Shown piece by piece: positions 9,829 to 17,430 of a stretch of DNA of 64,000 nt. How positions within the stretch are numbered: position 1 is the stretch's first letter; each line of letters starts with the position of its first letter. This DNA comes from G963662655 sp963666875 (GTDB taxonomy: Bacteria > Cloacimonadota > Cloacimonadia > Cloacimonadales > JAIOQZ01), in assembly GCA_963666875.2 (NCBI GenBank), contig CAXXPU010000006.1, positions 1 through 64,000 on the forward strand, written 5' to 3'. The position numbers and the translations under genes were made by a program. The notes beneath the pieces are model-generated. The model saw nothing but the letters and a program-made list of their open reading frames with translations. It was not told the DNA's origin and made no database searches.

Positions 9829-10938
9829 TCGTTCGCTACAACCCATATGAATAACCTCCCCAAACGGTGGCATAAATCGCTCTCTCTCCGTCACGATCCA
9901 CAAAGTCGGGACATCGCATGATTCGGGGAAGGTATCGCAGTAGCCGTCGGTGAAGTAGAGGATGCAGGAGGGATTGATCTGGTTGTCTTCGAGGTGGGTG
10001 AAGCCGGGGCGGTAGTCGGTGCCGCCACCGCCTTTGGCTACGAGATGGAAATCGTGGAGGGTGAGGTCGTGGTGGTGGGCTACGTGGCTATCGACGTAGG
10101 CGACGTGGATGGTTGTGTCGGGGTAGGATGCGAGGATGGATTTGAGTTCTGAGGCAAAGAGGTCGAGTTCGTTCTGGTTGACGGAGCCGCTGGTATCGAT
10201 CAGCACGGCAATGGTTCCGAGGGATGGGGCTGATAGCGTTGGCAGGTATAACCCCGCATGGAGGTATCGTGCGTTCGGAGATTTCCATTGATAGTCGTTG
10301 CGCGAATGCTGCGTGATGAAGCGGCTCAGGATTTCCAGCCAGGGCAGCTGCGGCTGAAGGATTTCGCGGATCGTGCGCTCCATGGCTTGCGGCAGTTTCC
10401 CCTGCATACGCGCGGTGGTTATAGCCTGCGAGATTTGTATCTTCGTGTTCTGCATCTGCTGTGGCATGGGCAGGTCGCCGGGCTTGGGTTTGTAGTCCCG
10501 CACCTCTCCGAAGGATGGTTTCTGGTGCCGTTTTCTCGTCTTGCTGTTCTGGAGCTTGGCATAGATCGCTTCTGCTTCCATGTTCTCGTATTGATGATGG
10601 ATAAGCGCGCCATCGGGCAACAGCATCCCGGCTTTATCGATCACGGGGTTGATAGCGTAGTCACAGGCAATGTTCCAGAGTTGATGCTCGCGGTGCTTTC
10701 TTCGGAAGGCATGTAACATGGCAACGTGCATCACCTCGTGACAAATTAAAGCCTTGGTCTCCGCCAGGGTCAGTCCGTCGATGAATTCCGGATTGTATCC
10801 CAGCACGACCGAGTCGGTGTAGGCGGTCTCGCAGGTTGCGTCCTCGACGAGCTTCAGATGGAGCGCGATGCTTGCGAAAAAGGGCGAGCCCAAAACCAGA
10901 CCCGCCCTCGCCTTGATCAGCTTTTCTCGTGCGTTCAT
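9826..10938 (-). CDS. Metallopeptidase-like plus VWA-like protein (DUF2201 type)
   Basis: The product has 370 residues. The N-terminal half carries a zinc-peptidase-like HEVMH (residues 67-71) with a downstream LWNIACDYAIN helix, as in the putative metallopeptidase domain of the DUF2201/COG3864 family. The C-terminal third is a VWA-like fold with an intact metal-binding triad: DTSGS (248-252), GGGGTD (T307) and YFTDG (D331). Such proteins pair with MoxR-type AAA ATPases, and one lies three genes upstream in the same operon. The start overlaps the stop of the preceding gene by four bases (ATGA), so translation is probably coupled. Whether the peptidase site is active is unknown. A remodelling or conflict role together with the MoxR protein is inferred from known MoxR-VWA pairs. 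Confidence 0.85.
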   Translation of the reverse strand: MNAREKLIKARAGLVLGSPFFASIALHLKLVEDATCETAYTDSVVLGYNPEFIDGLTLAETKALICHEVMHVAMLHAFRRKHREHQLWNIACDYAINPVIDKAGMLLPDGALIHHQYENMEAEAIYAKLQNSKTRKRHQKPSFGEVRDYKPKPGDLPMPQQMQNTKIQISQAITTARMQGKLPQAMERTIREILQPQLPWLEILSRFITQHSRNDYQWKSPNARYLHAGLYLPTLSAPSLGTIAVLIDTSGSVNQNELDLFASELKSILASYPDTTIHVAYVDSHVAHHHDLTLHDFHLVAKGGGGTDYRPGFTHLEDNQINPSCILYFTDGYCDTFPESCDVPTLWIVTERERFMPPFGEVIHMGCSER

Positions 10939-11792
10939 GACGCCTCCCGAAGGGGCGCATAATGCCGCATCTTCTCGATGATCTGTTTCGCTGCCAATGC
11001 CGTATCGCTACGGATTTCCGGGTCGCTTCGCAAGACTTCCGGCGCATGAACGGTCAGCTTTCGTTTGATCTCGTCCACCATCGAATCGAGCAGCGGGTCT
11101 TCTGTGATATTGAGCTTCGGCATCAGACGGCAGATATCGCGGATGTTCTCGACCAGACTATTCTTGAAACGGGCATCGGCAGTTGTGAGCCGCTCTAGCA
11201 TATGCCAGACCACACCATGCAACCTTTTCCACAGGTCTTGATGGGCATCGCGGAGTCCATCTTCCAATTGCTGGCGGTAGTCCTCACGGATGGTCTCGAC
11301 GTCTTCATCGTTCAGCGTGACCCGAAAATCGTCCGCGTCGGCAATCGGCGCCATGCGAACGGAGAATGCGTATTTGTCTCGCAGACGATCGATGTCGGGG
11401 TAATCCTCGATGGAATACATCCCATTGAGACGACTTTTCGCTTCCTGCTGGTAATCGGGATAGCTGTCCAGGAAGGCGTTAACCTCACGCAGGAACTCGG
11501 CGCGATACTCATCCATCCGCTGGACATAGCCAAAATAGTTGGCTGTCGGTAGAAGCCTTCCCCCGTTGTCCATCCAGGGCAGGGTGTTTTCATAGTGGTA
11601 GGCTCTGACTGTGGAAGCGATCTTCTGGATTTTGCCCAGGTACTCGGTCGCGATGAGAATCTTGTTGTACCGACCGGAGTTGCTGGCGGCGTAGTTGTCT
11701 TCGATCTCGCGGGTCACACGGCGGTCGAACTTCCGGGCGGTCCATGTCGAGATATGCAGATGCGCGATCATGGCTTTGTTTTGGATAGGCAT
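10935..11792 (-). CDS. DUF3150-like helical protein of the MoxR/VWA operon
   Basis: The product has 285 residues. The ATG at 11792 is chosen because AAGGAGACCACC precedes it; the frame is open a little further upstream but without a ribosome site. The protein is soluble and mostly alpha-helical, with conserved-looking segments KFDRRVTREIEDNYAA near the start and DLWKRLHGVVWHMLERL near residue 210. The sequence style and position between a MoxR ATPase and a DUF2201/VWA protein match phage and element proteins annotated as DUF3150, but that family call is from memory and only moderately sure. It is translationally coupled to the gene downstream. It may be an adaptor or substrate of the ATPase. 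Confidence 0.75.
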   Translation of the reverse strand: MPIQNKAMIAHLHISTWTARKFDRRVTREIEDNYAASNSGRYNKILIATEYLGKIQKIASTVRAYHYENTLPWMDNGGRLLPTANYFGYVQRMDEYRAEFLREVNAFLDSYPDYQQEAKSRLNGMYSIEDYPDIDRLRDKYAFSVRMAPIADADDFRVTLNDEDVETIREDYRQQLEDGLRDAHQDLWKRLHGVVWHMLERLTTADARFKNSLVENIRDICRLMPKLNITEDPLLDSMVDEIKRKLTVHAPEVLRSDPEIRSDTALAAKQIIEKMRHYAPLREAS

Positions 11793-11826
11793 GGTGGTCT
11801 CCTTGTTGGGTTGGGGATTGTTGGGC

Positions 11827-11938
11827 TGCAAAATAATCGTTCTGTCCTTCGACTCTGCTCAGGATGACAAACCATTATTTTGCAGGGTATTATCTATCGT
11901 GTCATCCTGAGCGTAGTCGAAGGACAACGATAGATTAT
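11827..11938. repeat. Two REP-like boxes, each in its own inverted repeat
   Basis: Two inverted copies of a 27-bp box (11843-11869 and 11900-11926; core CATCCTGAGCGTAGTCGAAG in the second) lie within the operon. Box 1 is flanked by CTGCAAAATAAT and its complement (11874-11885). Box 2 is flanked by ATTATCTATCGT and a near-complement ending at 11938. The core resembles the widespread intergenic GTCATCCTGAGC-GAAGGA repeats of many bacteria. It separates the DUF3150-like gene from the MoxR gene, so it may modulate read-through or mRNA stability. Confidence 0.85.
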
Positions 11939-11981
11939 AGGTGGGAAAAGGGATGCGAAAGAAAGTTGTTTCCTCGAGATG

Positions 11982-12983
11982 TCAGAAAACGATATCGTGG
12001 TGGTTGATGGCCCATTGGGCGAAGGCGGGACAGGAAGAAAGCGTCGGATTTCGGCGTTGCGCATCGTTGACCAGTAGCACCTGAAACTCCGGTGGGATGC
12101 GCTCTGCATAGGTCAGGATCTGCCCGAAGTTCTTTCGGTTCGCCTGCTGTACCAACGCGCCGCAGATGGCAAACAACATTGATGGCTCTTCCGGTACGAC
12201 AGCCGTCTCGGGGTTCTTGATCAGCGACGGGATATCCGGCAGGTCCCGGAAGATGTTGAGGAAGCCGATAAACTCCGCCGCAAAGCCTTCTCCAGCAGCG
12301 CCAGCGATCAGCTCGTAGGTCAGGTCTTCCGGTAAACCATTCTTCATCATCGTGCCCACATACGCGACGGTTCGAGGCGAGGGCGTGTTGACGATATCTG
12401 CGGTGGGGTTGAAGTCGTGGAGAAGGTGCGGTCGATAGCGAATGAAGGCGATCAATTCCGCCGGCATTTCCTCGCGGAACGCCCACGCGACCCAGTCATC
12501 GACATCGACCTCCAGCTCGACGATCGCGGCAAAACGGCTCTTCACAGGCTCCAGGATGCCCATCACGCCAGCCTTGTCCTCGCGACGGTTGGTTGCCGCC
12601 AGAAACACGACATGCTCCGACACCTTGTGTCCGTTGACCCGTCTCGCAAGTATCAGCTGCATGACCGCGCTCTGCACGCTTGCGGGAGCCTGTCCGAGGT
12701 CGTCGAGGAAGAACACGGTGGGCTTTTCAGCGTTGATGAGTTTCAGAAGGTCTCCGAAGGGCAGAAAGGTGGCTTCGTCCTTGTCCGCGACCGGAAAGGG
12801 CAGTCCTTTGTAGTCGGTCGGATCAGACACCACCGGATGACTGATGATGAGGTTGGCTCCGGCTTTATGGCATGCTTGCGCCACCAGATCGCTCTTGCCG
12901 GTTCCAGGCGCACCCTTGATCAGCACGGGCAGCTTGTGCCGGATGGTGCACGCCAGCGTATCTTTCAATTGGGATGCTTTCAT
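11982..12983 (-). CDS. MoxR-family AAA+ ATPase
   Basis: The product has 333 residues. Walker A is GAPGTGKSD (24-32), Walker B is TVFFLDDLGQAP (89-100), and the sensor region is VVFLAATNRRED near residue 125, the usual order for MoxR-type ATPases of about this length. AAGGAG precedes the ATG at 12983, and the start overlaps the upstream gene by four bases. MoxR proteins use ATP to remodel partner proteins and are typically encoded beside VWA proteins, as here (9826-10938). The helical DUF3150-like protein between them probably completes a three-part complex. The ATPase call is firm; the target of the complex is unknown. Confidence 0.92.
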   Translation of the reverse strand: MKASQLKDTLACTIRHKLPVLIKGAPGTGKSDLVAQACHKAGANLIISHPVVSDPTDYKGLPFPVADKDEATFLPFGDLLKLINAEKPTVFFLDDLGQAPASVQSAVMQLILARRVNGHKVSEHVVFLAATNRREDKAGVMGILEPVKSRFAAIVELEVDVDDWVAWAFREEMPAELIAFIRYRPHLLHDFNPTADIVNTPSPRTVAYVGTMMKNGLPEDLTYELIAGAAGEGFAAEFIGFLNIFRDLPDIPSLIKNPETAVVPEEPSMLFAICGALVQQANRKNFGQILTYAERIPPEFQVLLVNDAQRRNPTLSSCPAFAQWAINHHDIVF

Positions 12984-13330
12984 GATTTTCTCCTTGGTTT
13001 TTTCTTGGGGTTCATGGTCTCGGCAACGCCCTGCACGATGATCTCACGCCCGAGCTCTTCCGGTAGATTTTCGATGGCAACGACGCTCCGCCAGCCGCTA
13101 AACACGACCGAATATGCGATCACGCCCTGCTTTCTGCCGAAGATGACGATGCCGTTTCCAGAATTGATTCCGTGCGCATAGACGACGGTTTCATCGCTCA
13201 GGTGATTCATGATCGCCCGAGAGCTTCCCGACTGCACGGTGTGATTGTATTTCCATACGACGTCGTAAACGCTGCCGTTGCGGTCGATGCTGCGAAGGAT
13301 ATCCGGGATGGTGATGGTGGGGTGGTTCAT
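12980..13330 (-). CDS. Small orphan protein leading the MoxR/VWA operon
   Basis: The product has 116 residues and is not recognised. It has a small mixed alpha/beta look (VWKYNHTVQSGSS, YAHGINSGNGIVIFGRKQG, AYSVVFSGWRSVVAIENLP) and a basic tail (MNPKKKPRRKS). It is the first gene of the minus-strand operon that continues into MoxR (overlap of four bases at 12980-12983), the DUF3150-like gene and the VWA gene. The promoter should lie in 13331-13419, which is shared with the divergent VOC gene. The basic end would suit nucleic-acid contact, but this is only a guess. Confidence 0.8.
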   Translation of the reverse strand: MNHPTITIPDILRSIDRNGSVYDVVWKYNHTVQSGSSRAIMNHLSDETVVYAHGINSGNGIVIFGRKQGVIAYSVVFSGWRSVVAIENLPEELGREIIVQGVAETMNPKKKPRRKS

Positions 13331-13419
13331 GGGGTGCCTCTTTTTTTCTTTACTTCTTCGATTAATTGCGGTGTTTGGGGTCGTGTTCTCAATACCTGTA
13401 CAACAAAAAAGGGGTTACT

Positions 13420-14247
13420 ATGTCTCGTTTCGGATTTGACCATACGTGGTGCTTGATCGATTCGATCGAAACCTATAAAAGACTGGCGGAGTTCGGCTTT
13501 CAAACCGATCTCGAGGATGAAACGAATCTTCCAGAAAACAGGGTAAGCTGGTTTCTGATCTTCAATAACGGATACCTCGAGTTCATCGAAGATAAAAGCA
13601 CTCCCTCCATGCATGATGACGAAGCGCCTTTTTCTGGATTCTCGCTGCGAGCAGACGAAAATCTAAGTGCATTCTATGAAGCGAGAAGGTCTGAGTTTCA
13701 GGCGAATGGAGTCGGATTTGTTCACCGGAACTATAACTGGGAAGAGAATTCGACAGACCATTTACCCGGCTTGAACTTCTTGATTTTCGATAGCCCTCTG
13801 ACCCAGGGCATCTTTACATGGGTGACAGAATACGAAAACCCGAACGGGAAAGAGAACGATGGCGGTCCGAATCTCCCACAGGTTTTCCACAAGAACGGAT
13901 GTAACAGTATCCTCGGAGCATATTGGGTTTACAACTCTTTACAGGATGTCAGACCGTTGAATGATTTCTTGAATATCCCGATCGACCAGGGAAAGATACA
14001 TCTGCATAATGGTTTCACGATCTACGTCGATACGCCAGAAGAGCATTATCTGGAAATCTTCGACCGATATCAAGACGATGATAACACATGTCCATACAAA
14101 GCTGTCGTTATTGATTGCGACAACCTCGATGCAGTACAGGGAAAATATAAGGGATTGGAAATGATATCCTTTCGAGGCAGACCCGCCTTGATGCTTACAC
14201 AGTCCAGCCCAGCATGGGATATCGTCATCATAGAAACTGAGCGGTGA
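13420..14247 (+). CDS. Glyoxalase-like (VOC-fold) protein
   Basis: The product has 275 residues, starting at ATG 13420 after AAGGGG; an upstream in-frame ATG lacks a ribosome site. The pattern SRFGFDHTWCLIDSIETYKR, then a Phe-rich WFLIFNNGYLEFIE strand, then a second half beginning about residue 150 with HKNGCNSILGAYWVYNSLQD is that of proteins with two VOC/glyoxalase-like modules that use a His/Glu metal site (FDH near residue 6, YLEFIE near 50). The substrate cannot be inferred. It is divergent from the MoxR operon and ends before a hairpin at 14291-14320. It may be cargo of the mobile region. Confidence 0.7.
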   Translation: MSRFGFDHTWCLIDSIETYKRLAEFGFQTDLEDETNLPENRVSWFLIFNNGYLEFIEDKSTPSMHDDEAPFSGFSLRADENLSAFYEARRSEFQANGVGFVHRNYNWEENSTDHLPGLNFLIFDSPLTQGIFTWVTEYENPNGKENDGGPNLPQVFHKNGCNSILGAYWVYNSLQDVRPLNDFLNIPIDQGKIHLHNGFTIYVDTPEEHYLEIFDRYQDDDNTCPYKAVVIDCDNLDAVQGKYKGLEMISFRGRPALMLTQSSPAWDIVIIETER

Positions 14248-14290
14248 TCTCAGATAGATACAAAGATTGTTCTATGAAGATGGATGAAAC

Positions 14291-14320
14291 AACGGGAGAG
14301 CCAACGACAGCTCTCCCGTT
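14291..14320. terminator. Hairpin between convergent genes
   Basis: AACGGGAGAGC pairs perfectly with GCTCTCCCGTT across an eight-base loop. It lies between the end of the VOC gene (14247, plus strand) and the small gene ending at 14339 (minus strand), so it can serve both. The T content after the stem is modest on each strand. Confidence 0.7.
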
Positions 14321-14338
14321 CTCTATCTCCATATCTGC

Positions 14339-14446
14339 TTACAACTTCTGTTTCGCCGCTTTCTCATCCTTCTTGCCATTCACGGCATCGATGATCATCT
14401 TTACGGCTTCCAGAGCGATGGAAATGACTTCTTTTGGGATTCGCAT
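14339..14446 (-). CDS. 35-residue small protein
   Basis: A short frame begins at ATG 14446 with a strong AGGAGG site six bases upstream and reads as one amphipathic helix (PKEVISIALEAVKMIIDAV) followed by a Lys-rich tail (NGKKDEKAAKQKL). It starts eight bases after the stop of the Rad52-like gene and is followed by a terminator, so it looks like the second gene of a two-gene unit. The function is unknown. The ribosome site and spacing are the main support; it could also be chance. Confidence 0.55.
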   Translation of the reverse strand: MRIPKEVISIALEAVKMIIDAVNGKKDEKAAKQKL

Positions 14447-14454
14447 GTTTCCTC

Positions 14455-14835
14455 CTATGCGGTTTTTGGGATGGGTAGGGCAAGCACGTCCCGGTAGTAG
14501 TGGCAGAACTGGTTTACGGCGCAGTAGTTCATACAGCGCTTGGGCGTGTCTTCGCGGGTGACGATATAAAGGTTGGCCACGACTTCCTTGGTGATCCACG
14601 CATCGTCAAGACGCACCGACAGCCGGCATTTGACCCCGCTATCCAGCACCTCGTATTCGTCCCGCCAGCCGTCGATGCCGAAGACCTCGTCCAGCCTGCG
14701 CATGATGCCCCGCGCCGTGATATACGCCAGCACGTTGGCTTTCTTCGTTCGCTGCGATACGCGGCACACCCGGAACTCGATGTCCGTGCTCGGAAATGGC
14801 GCGCTCAGCCCCTTCTGAATCTCGATTGTACACAT
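14455..14835 (-). CDS. Rad52/Rad22-like single-strand annealing protein, short form
   Basis: The product has 126 residues. AAGGAGGAAAAA precedes the ATG at 14835. The first 80 residues fit the phage Rad52/Rad22 pattern: LSAPFPSTDIEFRVCRVSQR, then AYITARGIMRRLDEVFGIDGW, then CRLSVRLDDAWITKE. In typical family members a Gly-rich segment with SDALKRA and IGRYLY follows; here the sequence turns into VVANLYIVTREDTPKRCMNYCAVNQFCHYY instead. Either the second half has been replaced or only an N-terminal part is kept. The other frames do not restore the expected end. Annealing activity is therefore doubtful. It is consistent with a phage-like or integrative element. Confidence 0.55.
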   Translation of the reverse strand: MCTIEIQKGLSAPFPSTDIEFRVCRVSQRTKKANVLAYITARGIMRRLDEVFGIDGWRDEYEVLDSGVKCRLSVRLDDAWITKEVVANLYIVTREDTPKRCMNYCAVNQFCHYYRDVLALPIPKTA

Positions 14836-14858
14836 TTTTTCCTCCTTGGTTTGGTCAC

Positions 14859-14882
14859 AAAAAAGCCCCGCCGAAGCAGGGC
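14859..14882 (-). terminator. Rho-independent terminator behind the HEPN gene
   Basis: On the minus strand GCCCTGC and GCGGGGC form a stem with a TTCG loop, followed by six T. It lies 130 bases downstream of the HEPN gene end (15015) and just ahead of the Rad52-like gene, which must therefore have its own promoter or rely on read-through. Confidence 0.75.
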
Positions 14883-15014
14883 ACGTGTATTTCTCTACAC
14901 TATCTTATGACACATTTTGGGAGGAAACGCATAGGATATATCTAAAGTAGCAACTTAATCAATAACTTCCACGTAAGAGGGTAAGGTGTTCGCAATGATG
15001 CCGATAGCAAGCTG

Positions 15015-15800
15015 TTATGACTCAAGGATTTTTTGAACAGCAAGCACAAAAGATTTTAGCCATTCAATGTCTTTTTGTGTCGACGGACTCTTGATCTCGT
15101 TCAGCTTGATCTTGCGTAGTCGAGCTCCACGGATGATATCACCTTCATGCACAATACGATTCCGTTTGTTCGTGATGACATTGATTCTCTTTTTAATATC
15201 GACCATTTTCATATTCATTTCAAGTTTTAACTTCGTCCAGCATTTTTCAATTCCAGCCATACTAAGAGCTGCTTCGATCGCATCAACCCCTTGAAATGGC
15301 TTTTTGTGGAGTATTTCTCTGATAGTATCTTTTAAGATTGTTCTTGGCCTTGTATTGTTTGAACTAACTTTTCGTGAAGCAAGGGATTTTTGGATAATCC
15401 TCTCCACATCACAAAGTGGAATTTGCATTGCCGATAATTTTTTTGGGCAGTCTGATTTCTTAAGAAGTTTAAGAGAATTATTTACAACGATATCGTGTAA
15501 ATACCTATCCACAGCAGATACTGCAGTAACTAATGCTGATCTCAATATCTCATCCAAGTATTCTGATTCGAAATGAGAGAAATTCCATTCTGCACCATCT
15601 TTGATAAGCAGAATTGCATTGGGACTGTCAATTCTCTTCATTTTCTCATGTTCCCTCCACCCAAGAAATTTACCCACGTCCTTTTTCCAGCTTTTCCAAG
15701 CCTCTCGTTTCCTTTTGTTGTGCAGTAGATCGTATAATCTGACTAGATGTAAAGCTCTCTTGATAGTATTCTCGAAAACGTCTATTGGCGTTATTGGCAT
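15015..15800 (-). CDS. HEPN-domain protein (RiboL-PSP-HEPN-like)
   Basis: The product has 261 residues. The C-terminal region holds the HEPN ribonuclease signature R-x4-H (R213 to H218 in NKRNRIVHEGD), preceded by long helices (LRSALVTAVSAVDRYLHDIV about residue 90). This layout recalls RiboL-PSP-HEPN proteins, which are linked to RNA cleavage in antiphage and toxin systems. No antitoxin-like partner is adjacent: the next genes are the Rad52-like gene, behind a terminator, and the replication module upstream. It is AT-rich compared with the housekeeping genes, consistent with transfer. The HEPN call is fair; that it is an active RNase is inferred from the intact motif. Confidence 0.72.
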   Translation of the reverse strand: MPITPIDVFENTIKRALHLVRLYDLLHNKRKREAWKSWKKDVGKFLGWREHEKMKRIDSPNAILLIKDGAEWNFSHFESEYLDEILRSALVTAVSAVDRYLHDIVVNNSLKLLKKSDCPKKLSAMQIPLCDVERIIQKSLASRKVSSNNTRPRTILKDTIREILHKKPFQGVDAIEAALSMAGIEKCWTKLKLEMNMKMVDIKKRINVITNKRNRIVHEGDIIRGARLRKIKLNEIKSPSTQKDIEWLKSFVLAVQKILES

Positions 15801-15978
15801 ATGTCCTCCACATGAAAACTTAACAGACTAAGTTCCATAGCCTCCAGTGTAGTGTAAATAAGAGAATATGTACAAAACTATTGTCTGAACAAAATATCTG
15901 TCAAATCATTTTGTGTTGGTGGTGATTATGCCAGATAAACGAAAAGGGCACCATGGGGGTACCCGGTTCGAATTTACG

Positions 15979-16054
15979 AATTATTCCGTAAGTGAAAGCC
16001 ATGCAGTGCATTGCGCGGCGAATTATCTCCGAAAATTCTCCGAATTATCCTCCG
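15979..16054. repeat. Iteron-like direct repeats beside the DUF3987 gene
   Basis: Four related copies of AATTATTCCG occur: 15979-15988, then three back-to-back at 16021-16031, 16032-16042 and 16043-16054. The last overlaps the end of the DUF3987 gene. Short AT-rich direct repeats beside a replication-type gene can be origin iterons, but the copies are imperfect and the role is unproven. Confidence 0.45.
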
Positions 16055-17429
16055 TATTTACAATAGACCGTGCGTGGCTTGGAGCTGGTCGTCTCCTTTT
16101 CCGCGCTCAGCACCTCCGCCTTTACGAGTGCGTCAAGAGCGGGATTGAGCTGTGCCGCTGTTATCTTGCCGCCCAGAGCTTTATGGAGCTCGGTCTTCGA
16201 TATCCCACCTGAGGGGATCAGCGATAGTATGCGCTTCTCGAGCTCGGATCGCTTGGTGCTGCCAACCTTCTCGAAGAACGTGATCGCCTGTGCGGTGAAG
16301 AATGCGGTGAGATACGCCGCCCTCAAACCATCATCGGATGTTAGGGTAGCGCTGTTATTCAGAGTCGCTTCCAGTATGGCGAATTTATAGAAGTAGTCGG
16401 ACTGCAAGCGACCAAGTGAGGCACAGAGCGCTGGATTCTGCCGGTTCTGCTCAATAATGGCGGACATTTGCTCATACACGGATTCTACAACCGTCTTGAA
16501 ATCATTCGACGGGCAGATTGCCTCTGGCGACAATTCGTACAACTGATTGAAGCGCTGATTGATAGCACCTAGTTTCGTCGCATCCGGTGGAGGTGGATAG
16601 GGCAGGCGTTTCCCGCTATGCAAAAGATTGCACAACAAGAACCTTGCCAGGAACCCCGACACGTAGTCCTCCTTATTCGTATGATGTACAAGCCATTCAG
16701 GTGTAGAGGCTGCCGCTATGCCGAAGATCGGTTTCGTCAGGATCAGGTCGCCCTCGGTTTTGATAAAGTTAACGCAAATCGTGCCTGGCACACCATACAT
16801 CGTAGTGAACGTTGATTTCATCTGGGGCTCGTTGCGCAACTGTGTAAGTAGCGTTGCGAACTCGTCCTGAACAAGCAGCCCGTGATCGGTTTCCGTCAAT
16901 GCCCTGAAGAATGCGCTCTGCGACAACACGACGGGCAGGATAGCAGTGCTTCGGAACCGTCCTCATACGAAGCAACAGGCTTGGATGCGATCTTCAACGC
17001 GGTGGATTTTCTCATCGAGGTGCTGGGTCCGATGATAGCTGACCAAATGTTCGGGTAGATGATCGAAGCACCGTGAGCCAGATGACGGTTTTTGCCGATC
17101 GCTGAGCCGATCGAGGACAGTAACGCGGTGAGGATATACTCCGGTCTGGCTTCAGTACAGGGTTCGTAGACATCAAGGTAGTTACAATAGTATTCGTTGA
17201 GACGATCCTTGTCTATGTGGAAACCATTCTGGATGAAGGTTTCGACGTCCTGCCCAATTGATACCCCCGGCTGTGGAGGTCCCGTCTGCGTGTTTGTTGC
17301 TGTTGTTGTATAGGGCTCGTCTTCTGGCGTCGCAGGGGGGTCTTGAGCGATTTCAATACCAAGTTCTTTAAATCTATCGAATATTGTATACTGGGTTAAC
17401 GTATCAGTTTTTTTCTTTTCCGGATCCAT
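16045..17429 (-). pseudogene. DUF3987-type helicase/primase-like protein, frameshifted
   Basis: Two adjoining frames together make one protein of about 460 residues. The first (start 17429) has a linker-rich N terminus and an atypical P-loop, GPSTSMRKSTALK. The second (from about 16960 to 16045) begins LSQSAFFRALTETDHGLLVQ, with the Walker B-like LLVQDEF, and ends in a winged-helix-like tail (SGGISKTELHKALGGKITAA). Loss of one base (or gain of two) near 16930-16960 separates them. DUF3987 proteins occur in phages and integrative elements beside integrases, and the start lies two bases after the integrase stop. Unless the frame is restored, the P-loop and Walker B parts are made separately. 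Confidence 0.75.
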
Positions 17430-17430
17430 G

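Noticed and set aside
14836..15014. A second small gene in this gap
   Set aside because: Only the terminator 14859-14882 is supported. No frame has a ribosome site and a start.
15955..15985. GGTTCGAAT resembling a tRNA T loop, a possible attachment site
   Set aside because: The stem does not pair and the rest of a tRNA is absent. It does not match the end of the tRNA-Ser either.
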